Made by a program: the position numbers and the translations under genes
Part shown: piece after piece, positions 34,876-43,509 of the stretch
How the letters are laid out: the number at the start of each line of letters is the position of its first letter
Numbering within the stretch: position 1 is the first letter of the stretch
DNA from: Flavobacterium gelatinilyticum
Lineage (GTDB): Bacteria; Bacteroidota; Bacteroidia; Flavobacteriales; Flavobacteriaceae
Length of the DNA: 64,000 nt
Direction: 5' to 3'
Assembly: GCF_027111295.1 (NCBI RefSeq)
Contig: NZ_CP114287.1
Location: 4,402,001 to 4,466,000, forward strand
Notes under the pieces: model-generated
Seen by the model: the letters and a program-made list of their open reading frames with translations, nothing else
What the model was told of the DNA's origin: nothing
The model's database searches: none

Positions 34876-35215
34876 GGTCTTTGTTGCAATATTTGAAACA
34901 GACAAAAGAACGTGCAAAAATAAAACAAAAAAGAAATAAATCCTTTTTAAGTTGTTGGAAATATTTAAACTATTTAATATAGTGTAGGGAAAGGTTTTTC
35001 TGACTGAATCGGTTGAGACTTTTTTTAGATTTTATTAAAAAAAGATGTTTTAAATCGCATAAAAAAAATAAGGATGTATTTGGGTGCATTAGGTTGAACC
35101 CGGTTAAAAAAAATAAAGCCCGGAAAAAAATCTTAATCCATAATTTTAGATAACTAAGTTTGTTGAAGATTGTGCGTGTGTCATTTGTGTCCTCTTTTTC
35201 TTTCTGGGCAATAAC

Positions 35216-35255
35216 AAGGCTGTAAAGAAGTGATTTCTTTATGGCTTTTTTTTTT
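35216..35255. terminator. Recurring CCGTAAA hairpin, copy 1
   Basis: Stem ggctgtaaagaa / ttctttatggct with a long T run. Related hairpins are at 41711, 43190 and 44566. Confidence 0.6.
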
Positions 35256-35558
35256 AAGACAGCTTGGTTTGAAAGGTGTTTTGAACTTCTTCTCTTTTTT
35301 TCTGAAATACATTTTCGCAATGAAACATAAGCTGATGTTTATTTTTGTCTTTCTTATTGAAGAAAATTATCTTCTTTTAATTTGTGTTTTTACTTCTAAT
35401 TTTCTGTTTTATACGCATTTTAGAATTTGTTTCACAATGCTTTTTTTATCTTTTTGACTCGTATTTAGTTTGTAATTAACTGATAATCAATATATTGTCT
35501 TATTTTATTATAAAAATAACCTCTATATAGGGGATATTATCTTACAAAAAATATTTTT

Positions 35559-35582
35559 GTTGAAAATTATCAACTATCTTTG
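35559..35582 (+). promoter_or_regulatory. Promoter -7 box with abutting palindromic operator
   Basis: The palindrome GTTGAAAATTATCAAC (35559-35574) ends one base before TATCTTTG (35575-35582), 26 bp upstream of the 69-residue gene. A protein bound there would block RNA polymerase. The arms match the site next to the HTH gene. Confidence 0.6.
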
Positions 35583-35607
35583 TTGCGAAATTTAAAACAA
35601 CAAGACA

Positions 35608-35817
35608 ATGGGAAGCACAAGAAATTATAACTCCTATGATTCTATGGTATTAGAAGCATTGTTTTTAAAATATAAAGTTTCTAAATACTATATCAGACAA
35701 TGTGTTAACGGATCTGTTCAGGGAATTACAGCAGATGCCATTAAGAAGGATTACTCCAAAATGGAGAAGGCAAACAAAGAGACTATTTCAAATCTTATAA
35801 AAAAAACTTTAGAATAA
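35608..35817 (+). CDS. Small HTH-like protein leading the surface-protein module
   Basis: A 69-residue, basic protein without signal peptide or membrane helix. The central segment LFLKYKVSKYYIRQCVNGSVQGITADAIKKDY has the spacing of a helix-turn-helix (VSKYYIRQCVNGS as turn and recognition helix), so DNA binding is suspected, not shown. It is the first gene after the palindrome-covered promoter and lies 30 bp before the first shared-head secreted protein. A 5'-truncated copy occurs at 43325-43477 before another shared-head gene, so the small gene and the secreted gene were duplicated as a pair. No named family recognised. Confidence 0.75.
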   Translation: MGSTRNYNSYDSMVLEALFLKYKVSKYYIRQCVNGSVQGITADAIKKDYSKMEKANKETISNLIKKTLE

Positions 35818-35847
35818 AATTTTAGGTTATTAAAAACAAATAGAAAA

Positions 35848-36477
35848 ATGAAAAAGATTGTATGTTTTTTACTGCTGTTTCAGGGCGGAATGATGATGGC
35901 GCAGACAGAAACTGTGGCGACAATAAATGGAAAAAAAATACAGGTAGTTCCAAATGGGGTAGGAACTGCTGATAACGGGATTACAGCTGCAAACAATAAC
36001 GTACAGCTGGGCGGGCTTTTAGTAAAACCCACAACCTTAATCACAACATCTACTGAAACCCTTTCGCTGCTGGGGCTTCAGGATGGTGTGGCAGCAGATA
36101 AGATATTGGTTGTAGATGCGGGCGGGGTAATAAAATCGGTAGCAAATACTTCTAACATTAAGGAAATTAAAAAAATTGCTGCAGACTATACTGTAGCAGA
36201 TACTGATTTTACCCTTCTGGCTTCTCAATTAACAGGTGATATTACCATTACTCTGCCTGCCGCATCAACTAATAAAGGAAGGATGCTGGTCATTAACCAG
36301 CTAAACGTTGCAAATGATTCCGGAGCCGAGGTAACAGTAAAATTCAATACCGATGTGGTGTATACCGATAAATTAAGTGCAAAAGAATTAACAGCAGGAT
36401 TTAATTCCGTATCCGGAACACTTAAAGTAATACTGCAGTCTGACGGAACAAACTGGAACGTGGTTTCGTCTCTGTAA
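35848..36477 (+). CDS. Shared-head secreted protein 1 (unique C-terminal module)
   Basis: 209 residues. The signal peptide MKKIVCFLLLFQGGMMMAQ and the following head (TETVATINGKKIQVVPNGVGTADNGITAANNNVQLGGLLVKPTT up to DAGGVIKSV, about residues 20-98) are shared with the genes at 42124 and 43510. The C-terminal half (about 100-209) is different: YTVADTDFTLLASQLTGDITITLPAAS, GRMLVINQ, and GTLKVILQSDGTNWNVVSSL, a beta-rich module reminiscent of phage tail or head-fibre tip domains. The head resembles the repetitive stalk start of tail-fibre-like surface proteins. Export is clear; function unknown. Confidence 0.8.
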   Translation: MKKIVCFLLLFQGGMMMAQTETVATINGKKIQVVPNGVGTADNGITAANNNVQLGGLLVKPTTLITTSTETLSLLGLQDGVAADKILVVDAGGVIKSVANTSNIKEIKKIAADYTVADTDFTLLASQLTGDITITLPAASTNKGRMLVINQLNVANDSGAEVTVKFNTDVVYTDKLSAKELTAGFNSVSGTLKVILQSDGTNWNVVSSL

Positions 36478-36596
36478 AAACACTACTTTTTTAAGCATGG
36501 CATTTTGCCGGCCTTAACCGGTTCGGTTTATTCTTTATATCCGGAACGGAAAGCAATTAACAATAATAACAATAGTAATACTAATAAAATTAAACA

Positions 36597-39500
36597 ATGA
36601 AGAAAAATATATTTTGTATTTGGCTCACATTGCTGGCCATTATATGTACGGTTACTGTGGAAGCCCAGATGACCATTGGCGGGAAAAAGGCCCCCGAACC
36701 ATTTTCGGTACTGGAGCTTCTTAATAAAGGCGGACTCAGACTGCCGCAGATTACCACAGAAGAGCGCAATGCTTATGCGGTAAAAAATAATAATCTTGGC
36801 GATGGGCTTACCATTTATAATAAGACAACCAACTGTGTAGAGTACTGGAACAAAGTACGCTGGGTAAGCTTGTGCGAGGGTGATTCTCAGGCATCGATAA
36901 GCCCGCAGCCTTGTATAGATGTTGCGGCAGATGGCACAGGCTGTGATGAAGAGTTTACAATTACAGATCCGGACTGTCCTAACGGACCGTTTAACATTGC
37001 TATAATGGCAGGCGGTGAATATGCCGGTTTATATGACCTGGACAATAGTGCAGGGACTTTTAAGGTAGCTTTTGCTGAAAACAACTCTGTAAACGCACGC
37101 ACCGTACTGGTTCGTGTTACGAGCACCTGTACGAGTTTGTACAAAGAATTTTTATTCTCTCAAGAAGGGATAGACTGCAGTACGATGTCGTACACAGTGC
37201 CCGCTATTTTGCCGTCAGAAGCTTCTTTGACCTTATGTTCGGGAGGTTCGGTATATTTATCTGTTCCTGCAAATACGGCAGACCTTGGTAAATTAATCTG
37301 GACGCGCAACGGTATCGAAGTAGCACGCGGGGTTTCATACTATGTGGCGTCATTACCGGGAAAATACAATATTTCTATGGGGGCCATTGGCTGTAATACC
37401 AATGCTTCAAACGAGCGTACGGTAACAGCATCCGGTACAGTGGCACCGGGAAAAATTACAGCATTTGCCTCAAACAACGGGGTAATGTGCGGTACGAACT
37501 CAGTGACTTTGTCAGCAGTGTCTTCAACGGGTACTATTGTATGGTTCCATAACGGAAAAGAAGAAAAAACCGGTTCTTCGGTATCTATAAGCGGAGACAG
37601 CAGTGTTGGCGAATGGTTTGCTGCCGTTAAAGACGGAAGCTGCTACAGCAAACAGTCAAACATCCTTACGATTACAAAACAAGCAGGAACAGGAAGTGTA
37701 TCGCTGCCTGCGGCTGATGTATTGGTAAACGGTGTGGCGTTGAACAGTTTTACAGCATTCTGTGCGGGCGGTACTTTAGATTTAAGTGTAGCCAACCCAA
37801 AGGAAAATGTGAAATATACGTGGTACAATGGCAATGAGGCAATTACGTCTAACCCGTTTACGGTGCCGGCTAACCAGGAAAAAATGACGCTTCGTCTGGT
37901 AGCAACAGACAATACAGGAGCTAGCTGTCCTGCTGAGGCAAGCGCAGTTGAAAAAGAAATTACAAGCGGCAGCACTCCGGGGCAGCCTAATATTACAGGA
38001 AACGCAACACTTTGTGACGGAACAACAGATTTAACACTGGTTCCTGCAGCAGCGGGAACTTATACCTATACGTGGTATAAAGACAATGTTAAAATGACCG
38101 AAACCACAGCAACGATAACTGTTACAACACCGGGTGTAGTATACAGCGGAACGGTTACCAATGCAACAGGATGTACCAGTACACTGGCTAAAAAAACAAT
38201 CTCGGCAGATGTTTCAAGTCTTCCGGTACTTAAATGGACAGTTAATCCTGCTGAGGCTAATTTTGGAGCAAAAGTAACCTTACAGACCGAGATGACATTT
38301 GGTCCGGCAAGTTCGTATACCTGGACCGCTGACGGCGGTGCGACCGTAACAGGATCAGGGGCTTCTGTCAGCATACAGCTTCCGGCATCCGGTACAGATG
38401 GTGATGTGTCAAAAATTACAGTATTTGCAGAGAACAGCTGTGGTAAATCAGAAAAAATTGAGCACAGTATTGTAATGAAGAGCGACTGTCCTACGCCGGT
38501 AGTTTCTGCCCAGTCAGAAACAGATGTAAATGTAACGGCAGGATCAGGCACCGTATTAAAAGTAGCCCTGGCAACAGGTACAGGAGTAGGTACAAGTTAC
38601 CAATGGTACACCAATACAACAAGTGCAACAACAGGAGGAACCGCAGTAAGCGGGGCAACAACAGCTTCATACACGTATAAGCCTTTATCTGCAGGAACTT
38701 ATTACTTGTATTGTATTGCAACAAACTCATGCAGCGGGAAACCAACGGGGACATCGCCTTCATTTAAGGTTACGGCTGCAGCAAACCCTGATTCAATGCC
38801 AACAGGAGTCGGTACATTTAGCGGTAAAACCTGTTTTGATATTGCAGAAAGTAATTTTAATACAACCTGCGGACTTGAGCCTGCACGTACAGCAACAAAA
38901 GCCGATTTTAATTTAGCAGCTACCAATACGCAGACTTATACCTTTACACCTTCAGGTACAGTAAGTAAAGTCCGTTTTGTGTATGTAGAATCTTTAAGCG
39001 GTGCCCTTGTTAAAAGTATTACCAATAATGGAAACCCAACGGCATTAAATATAACTAAAGCAGTTACAGCGACGGTGGTGTATCAGACTACATTAAGTAC
39101 AAGCGGCGGTGTACAAGGAACGGCTTACGGAAAAACAACTGCTGAGGCATTAACTGTAGATATCTATGCGATATTCAGCCCGTCGGCAAACGGAAGTGCT
39201 GCAGATGTAAAAGTAAAATTAACAGCGCAGATAAAAGACTGTGTTTGCTGCGGAGCATATGTGTCACCGGGAGTTTGGAAAACTTTCTTGTGTCATGATC
39301 TTGGAGCAGACACGTCTTTAGACCCTTTTACTCCTGCAATGGGATTGATAGGTGATTATTACCAATATGGAGAGAATAAACCACATACCTATGGCATGGT
39401 TTCTCCGCCTCCAGCTAATGCGTGGTATAATAACGGAAAAACAGCAAAAGACCCTTGTCCTGCAGGTTACCGCGTTCCTAGTGAAGATGAGTGGAATGGT

Positions 39501-39800
39501 GTAAGAGCTAATAATCAAATGAAAGCGGTTGGTGAGGTTGTGGATATTACGTCACGCGGAAAAGGAGGCTGGAGTTTTGGTCCAAATTTAATGCTGCCGG
39601 TAAATGGAAGGAGGGCAATTGATAGTGAAACGATTGAAGTAGGGTCAACTCAGTTAACCATGGCTTATAGGACCTCATTTTGTGACGGTGAAAGAACGTC
39701 CTGCTTTTTTTCTATAGGTGCTAATGAGCCTAGGCTTGTTTATCGATCTATTTCGGATCAGTCATATGGATATGCTATTCGTTGTATTTCAGAGAATTAA
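36597..39800 (+). CDS. Large surface protein with Ig-like repeats and C-terminal FISUMP domain
   Basis: 1067 residues. Signal peptide (MKKNIFCIWLTLLAIICTVTVEAQ), then a head domain often found with FISUMP proteins (MTIGGKKAPEPFSVLELLNKGGLRLPQITTEERNAY...CVEYWNKVRWVSLC). About residues 200-780 hold roughly six Ig-like units, each with a W in WTRNG, WFHNG, WYNGN, WYKDN, WTADG or WYTNT and paired Cys. The C-terminal 200 residues are a Fibrobacter succinogenes major paralogous domain (DPCPAGYRVPSEDEWNGV, SYGYAIRCISEN). It is likely an adhesive or substrate-binding cell-surface protein. Its DNA looks more GC-rich than its neighbours. No canonical T9SS C-terminal domain was recognised. Confidence 0.85.
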   Translation: MKKNIFCIWLTLLAIICTVTVEAQMTIGGKKAPEPFSVLELLNKGGLRLPQITTEERNAYAVKNNNLGDGLTIYNKTTNCVEYWNKVRWVSLCEGDSQASISPQPCIDVAADGTGCDEEFTITDPDCPNGPFNIAIMAGGEYAGLYDLDNSAGTFKVAFAENNSVNARTVLVRVTSTCTSLYKEFLFSQEGIDCSTMSYTVPAILPSEASLTLCSGGSVYLSVPANTADLGKLIWTRNGIEVARGVSYYVASLPGKYNISMGAIGCNTNASNERTVTASGTVAPGKITAFASNNGVMCGTNSVTLSAVSSTGTIVWFHNGKEEKTGSSVSISGDSSVGEWFAAVKDGSCYSKQSNILTITKQAGTGSVSLPAADVLVNGVALNSFTAFCAGGTLDLSVANPKENVKYTWYNGNEAITSNPFTVPANQEKMTLRLVATDNTGASCPAEASAVEKEITSGSTPGQPNITGNATLCDGTTDLTLVPAAAGTYTYTWYKDNVKMTETTATITVTTPGVVYSGTVTNATGCTSTLAKKTISADVSSLPVLKWTVNPAEANFGAKVTLQTEMTFGPASSYTWTADGGATVTGSGASVSIQLPASGTDGDVSKITVFAENSCGKSEKIEHSIVMKSDCPTPVVSAQSETDVNVTAGSGTVLKVALATGTGVGTSYQWYTNTTSATTGGTAVSGATTASYTYKPLSAGTYYLYCIATNSCSGKPTGTSPSFKVTAAANPDSMPTGVGTFSGKTCFDIAESNFNTTCGLEPARTATKADFNLAATNTQTYTFTPSGTVSKVRFVYVESLSGALVKSITNNGNPTALNITKAVTATVVYQTTLSTSGGVQGTAYGKTTAEALTVDIYAIFSPSANGSAADVKVKLTAQIKDCVCCGAYVSPGVWKTFLCHDLGADTSLDPFTPAMGLIGDYYQYGENKPHTYGMVSPPPANAWYNNGKTAKDPCPAGYRVPSEDEWNGVRANNQMKAVGEVVDITSRGKGGWSFGPNLMLPVNGRRAIDSETIEVGSTQLTMAYRTSFCDGERTSCFFSIGANEPRLVYRSISDQSYGYAIRCISEN

Positions 39801-39950
39801 TATAAAAATCTACAGGGCTTTAATACAGGCTTGTAGTAATCATATATAAAGGAATGCGCTTTTCATTTTCTGTACCGCAGAAATGAAGAGCGTATCCTTG
39901 TTTTAGAAATGAGAATTTTTTAAAAGAAAAAACATATAAAAATTTTGACA

Positions 39951-41246
39951 ATGAAAAAAACAATAACTGCGATCTGTATTTTGGGGTCCTTCACCATTAC
40001 ACAAGCGCAGACCATACGTATAGATTTGGCAAAATATGGAGGGAAAGAATTTATGTACCTGTTTGATAAAGGCTCCGGAAAGGATACTATTGCCACAGGA
40101 ACGCTGGATGCAAACGGTAAAACAGCACTTGACCTGCCTAATAGTAAAAAAGGCTATGCAGGCATGTCTCATTTTTTGCTCAAAGGGGGCATCTCGGTAG
40201 ATTTTATTGTAAACAAAGAAAACGTAACCGTTTCCAGTACAGAAGAACAGCTTGTTCGGGACAACATAAAATTTACAGGTTCGGCAGAAAATGATTTTTT
40301 GTTCAGCAGGTTTAAAGAGCAAAGTAAACTGGATCAAAAAGCAAAAATGATAGAATACAGCTTTACCATTTACAATAAAGAAGATGCATTTTATCCTGCT
40401 CTCGATAAGGAAAAAGAAAATTTAAACAAGCAGCTGGCTGTTCAAAGAACCGGTACGGCACAAAGCAGATTGTATGCAGCGAGATTTTTGGAAATCTCAG
40501 ATTTTTTAATGGGAATTGGCAGCAGTATCAATCAGCCGATAGATGAAAAAGTAAAAGAAGCCAATTTGTTTGTAAAGGAAAAACTTGATGTGGGAGTGCT
40601 TTACACCAGCGGCTACTGGAATGAAGTGTTGGAAAGCTGGATGCTGCTGCAGCAGAATGTTGTAAAAGACGATGCCGTCCTGCTGGCAGATACCAAACAA
40701 ATTGCGTCCGGAATTAAGGATAATGCCGTATATGCAGCTTTTGCAGAAAAAATGGCGCTTTTGTATACCAAAAACGGCAAGGATAATCTGGTAAGCGAAC
40801 TGAAAGATTTTGTTTCCAGGTCCGGAAGGGTAGAAAAACCGATAAAAAAACTGGCAGTGGTAATGAACGGTCCTGCGGTTGGAGCATCGGCACCTGCACT
40901 GCAGGATAAATCAGGTAAAAAGTGGCTTAAAAATACCTTATTATTCTTTTACGAATCCGGATGTAACAATTGCGAAAATGAAATTCACCAGTTAATGGGC
41001 AATTATCAATTGGTAAAAGATAAAGGTTATGAAATTGTAAGCGTTGCAGCAGATATGACACCCGATGCCGCAAACGGACACGATCACACTTTTCCATGGA
41101 AAGAGCAGCTCTGCGATTTCAAAGGATTTGCCGGACCTAATTTTGTAAATTATGGAATACTAGGCACACCAACCATTTTTGTCATAGATGCCAAAGGTAA
41201 AATTACAGGCCGCTACAGCAGTATGCTTGAAACGGGAATATTGTGA
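39951..41246 (+). CDS. Thioredoxin-fold lipid-free secreted protein (TlpA/DUF-type)
   Basis: About 431 residues from the ATG at 39951; a TTG two codons upstream is ignored. The signal peptide MKKTITAICILGSFTITQAQ leads to a beta-rich N-terminal domain (about 25-120), a helical middle and a C-terminal thioredoxin fold (about 300-431). The active site is CNNC in FYESGCNNCENE, with the cis-Pro in YGILGTPTIFVID. It probably acts as a periplasmic disulfide reductase or isomerase. The last codons run into a repeat array: the TGA stop is made by the first GTGAGTT heptad, so the natural C-terminus may have been clipped. Confidence 0.85.
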   Translation: MKKTITAICILGSFTITQAQTIRIDLAKYGGKEFMYLFDKGSGKDTIATGTLDANGKTALDLPNSKKGYAGMSHFLLKGGISVDFIVNKENVTVSSTEEQLVRDNIKFTGSAENDFLFSRFKEQSKLDQKAKMIEYSFTIYNKEDAFYPALDKEKENLNKQLAVQRTGTAQSRLYAARFLEISDFLMGIGSSINQPIDEKVKEANLFVKEKLDVGVLYTSGYWNEVLESWMLLQQNVVKDDAVLLADTKQIASGIKDNAVYAAFAEKMALLYTKNGKDNLVSELKDFVSRSGRVEKPIKKLAVVMNGPAVGASAPALQDKSGKKWLKNTLLFFYESGCNNCENEIHQLMGNYQLVKDKGYEIVSVAADMTPDAANGHDHTFPWKEQLCDFKGFAGPNFVNYGILGTPTIFVIDAKGKITGRYSSMLETGIL

Positions 41247-41680
41247 GTTGTATTATGTGAGATGTGAAATGTGAGATGTGAAATGTGAGTTGTGAATTGT
41301 GAGTTGTGAAATGTGAGATGTTAGTTGAGGAATGTGAGTTGAGAATTAAGAATTATGAGTATTAAAATTTCGTATAATATATTTTACATTTCACAACTAA
41401 TATTTCACGTATTGCATTCCACATAATACATTTCACATAATACATTTCACATAATACATTTCACATAATACATTTCACGTATCACATAACACATAACACA
41501 TAACACATAATACATAATACATTTCACATATCACATAACACATAACGCATTTCACGTATCACATTTCACATTTCACATAAGACATAACACATCTCACATT
41601 TCACATCTCACATCTCACAACTCACAATTCACAATTCACAATTCACAATTCACATCTCACAACTCACAAACTCACATTTA
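41243..41680. repeat. 7-bp-periodic repeat array, copy 2 (largest)
   Basis: The left third runs GTGAGAT GTGAAAT GTGAGTT GTGAATT in heptads. The right third runs the complement (CACATCT CACAACT CACAATT). A core at 41341-41394 (gagaattaagaattatgag, attaaaatttcgtataatat) is nearly identical to the array at 34187-34440. Between core and right arm are CATAATA CATTTCA repeats. Right and left arms could form a very long imperfect hairpin. No coding. Confidence 0.88.
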
Positions 41681-41710
41681 TATAATTTTTTTCCTCTCTA
41701 AGGGAAGGCA

Positions 41711-41750
41711 GGGCCGTAAGGATTAATTTCTTTACGGCCTTGTTCTTTTT
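41711..41750 (+). terminator. Recurring CCGTAAA hairpin, copy 2
   Basis: A perfect ggccgtaa / ttacggcc core extended by AT pairs, followed by TTGTTCTTTTT. Related to the hairpins at 35216, 43190 and 44566. Confidence 0.65.
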
Positions 41751-42123
41751 AGATATCTATAAAAAGATAAAATAAATCCTTATGATTTTTCTTCTATATC
41801 CAAAACCTGTATTTTTTTAGATAATATACTTGTGGAAGTTTTTAATATGTTGATATTTAGTATATTAGTTGTTTGTTTTGTGGGGTTTTGTACAAAAAAT
41901 GAAGTTTTTTCGCAGTTAAAATCCGGTTTTTGCCTTGTATTTCTTCAATTCATGTTTGCTAAAAGATGTCTTATTCTATAATAATTAAAACTGGTAGTGG
42001 TAAACTGTTTTGTTGTTTGGGAATAATTTTGTCCCGTTTTTAGAAATTATTTCAAATTTTGGAATAAACTAAAATAGAATTACTTAGAGAGATAATTTTA
42101 AATTTTAACGAAAATTTTGAAAA
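41751..42123 (+). other. AT-rich leader region of shared-head gene 2
   Basis: About 370 bp upstream of the ATG at 42124 with no coding signal. No clean TAnnTTTG box was found close to the gene; the leader ends in taaattttaacgaaaatttt. Confidence 0.4.
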
Positions 42124-43035
42124 ATGAAAAAGATTGCATGTTTATTACTGCTGTTTCAAGGCGGTATTATGATGGCGCAGACGGAAACCGTGCCAACTAT
42201 TAACGGAAAAAAAATTCAGGTAACCCCAAACGGGCTGGGTACTGCTGATAACGGTCTGACAGCAGCCGGAGGCAATGTACAGCTGGGGGGGACTTTGATA
42301 CAAAAAACAACTCTTGTAACCAGTTCATCAGCTACTTTAGCTCTTAAGGGACTGCAGGCAGGTGCGGCTGCAGATAATGTTTTGGTGCTGGATGCCAATG
42401 GAGTGATAAAATCGATTCCAAGAAGTTCTTATGGGGATAATTTAGGAAATCATATTGCTGGTAAAGATTTGAATATGAATGGATACAACATAACTGCTGC
42501 AAAAGATATCACGGCAACAGGTAAAGTGTCTGCCGGTACAGCAGCAATTGCAAAAGGTACCAATGGTTCAACTCCAAGAGCGGGTTCTGTACTGGCTTCT
42601 TTTGATGGTACCGGCAGTGTTGTTTGGAAAGATCCTGAGGTAAATGTAGTCCCAAAATTAGTTGGTTTTGTAACATCAAGTACATCGCGTTCTGGTACTA
42701 ATATATATTTTGACACAAAAGAAATTGATGTAGATAATGCATTTTCCGGAGGCCCAACAGGTGTTGGTTCGGTTTATACAGTACCAAAAAAAGGTATGTA
42801 TCAGTTTTTTCTTAATATAAGTGTTACGTCCCCAGGGTCTTGGTATGTTAGAATTCTAAAAAATGATAAAGCAGTTGCGGCTGTTGATGCTACAGGTTCT
42901 TCATCAGGACCTTCGGCATCTATATTTGGTATTGATGAATGTGTAGTGGGAGATAGGATAACTGTAGATATGGGGGGTGGTGCCTCGGGATATAAAGGGG
43001 GGTTGACTCAGCTTACAGTGTTTAGATTTGAATAA
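42124..43035 (+). CDS. Shared-head secreted protein 2, C1q-like C-terminal domain
   Basis: 303 residues. The signal peptide MKKIACLLLLFQGGIMMAQ and head (to about residue 100) match the gene at 35848. A middle segment (GNHIAGKDLNMNGYNITAAKDITATGKVSAGTAAIAKG) looks like a tail-fibre-type repetitive stalk. The C-terminal 125 residues fit a C1q/TNF-like jelly roll: IYFDTKEIDVDNAFSGG, VYTVPKKGMYQFFLNISV, WYVRILKNDKAVAAVDA, FGIDECVVGDRITVDM and a final LTQLTVFRFE. The domain order suggests a trimeric secreted or surface binding protein. It is the closest paralog of the next gene. Confidence 0.8.
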   Translation: MKKIACLLLLFQGGIMMAQTETVPTINGKKIQVTPNGLGTADNGLTAAGGNVQLGGTLIQKTTLVTSSSATLALKGLQAGAAADNVLVLDANGVIKSIPRSSYGDNLGNHIAGKDLNMNGYNITAAKDITATGKVSAGTAAIAKGTNGSTPRAGSVLASFDGTGSVVWKDPEVNVVPKLVGFVTSSTSRSGTNIYFDTKEIDVDNAFSGGPTGVGSVYTVPKKGMYQFFLNISVTSPGSWYVRILKNDKAVAAVDATGSSSGPSASIFGIDECVVGDRITVDMGGGASGYKGGLTQLTVFRFE

Positions 43036-43189
43036 TGTAATAGAAATTTCTTTTAATGGGTACAGGCGGCGGCGCTGCCCGGGCCAATTGAAAGAAAAGC
43101 TTATAAGTCTCTAAAAAATAAGGATATAAACTTTTAGATTTTACAATCTGCCCTTTGTGTTGTCTTTTTTCTTCTTTAAGAAAAGACAT

Positions 43190-43215
43190 GACTGTAAGGT
43201 GTAATTTATTTACGG
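43190..43215 (+). terminator. Recurring CCGTAAA hairpin, copy 3 (degenerate)
   Basis: actgtaaggt...ttatttacggta keeps the recurring stem with extra mismatches. Confidence 0.4.
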
Positions 43216-43324
43216 TATTTGTTTTAAAAGAATAGAAAATTTTTAATTGTAACAAAATTTTGAGCAGCAAATAAATTTTCGGATTTGCAATTCACCCATT
43301 GCATTATCTTTTTCTTTTCTAAGG

Positions 43325-43477
43325 ATGTTTTTGAAATATAAAGTTTCTAAGTATTATATCAGGCAGTGTATTACCGGATCTGTGCAGAGAATTATAACAG
43401 ATGCTGTTAAGAAGGATTGCTCCAAAATGGAGAAAGCAGGTAGAGATTATTTTGAATCTTATAAAAAAAAACTTTAG
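43325..43477 (+). pseudogene. 5'-truncated copy of the 69-residue HTH-like gene
   Basis: The frame from 43325 reads MFLKYKVSKYYIRQCITGSV, then QRIITDAVKKDCSKMEKAG, closely matching residues 19-55 of the protein at 35608. The first 18 residues are missing, conserved Tyr is changed to Cys (KKDY to KKDC), and the last codons are shifted so that the stop falls earlier. It sits in the same position relative to shared-head gene 3 as the intact gene does to gene 1. A short ATG-initiated product is possible, but loss of the N-terminus argues for decay. Confidence 0.75.
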
Positions 43478-43509
43478 AATAAAATTTAGGTTATTAAAAT
43501 AAATTAAAA

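Larger units (their letters stand above)
34830..35607. other. 778-bp AT-rich intergenic region with operators, a hairpin and a promoter
   Basis: Contents: palindromic sites at 34834-34849 and 34860-34875 next to the HTH gene, a recurring hairpin at 35216-35255, and the palindrome plus TATCTTTG promoter at 35559-35582. Minus-strand frames in the middle are low-complexity Lys/Phe/Ser-rich and are not taken as genes. Confidence 0.6.
43036..43509. other. 474-bp duplicated spacer between shared-head genes 2 and 3
   Basis: It starts with a 3' sequence also found after gene 3 (aataatgtaatagaaatttc, aattgaaagaaaagcttata). It then holds a weak copy of the CCGTAAA hairpin (43190-43215), the truncated small-gene copy (43325-43477) and a leader like that of gene 1. 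Confidence 0.7.

Noticed and set aside
34970..35320. A 116-codon open frame on the minus strand
   Set aside because: Low-complexity Lys/Ser/Phe composition, no homology pattern, and it overlaps a hairpin with a T run. AT-rich DNA gives such frames by chance.
36037..38926. Several minus-strand frames across the secreted-protein genes
   Set aside because: They are antisense shadows of strongly patterned coding sequence and have no start context or family pattern.
41243..41680. Possible CRISPR array
   Set aside because: The repeats are 7 bp, degenerate and without unique spacers, and no cas gene is near.
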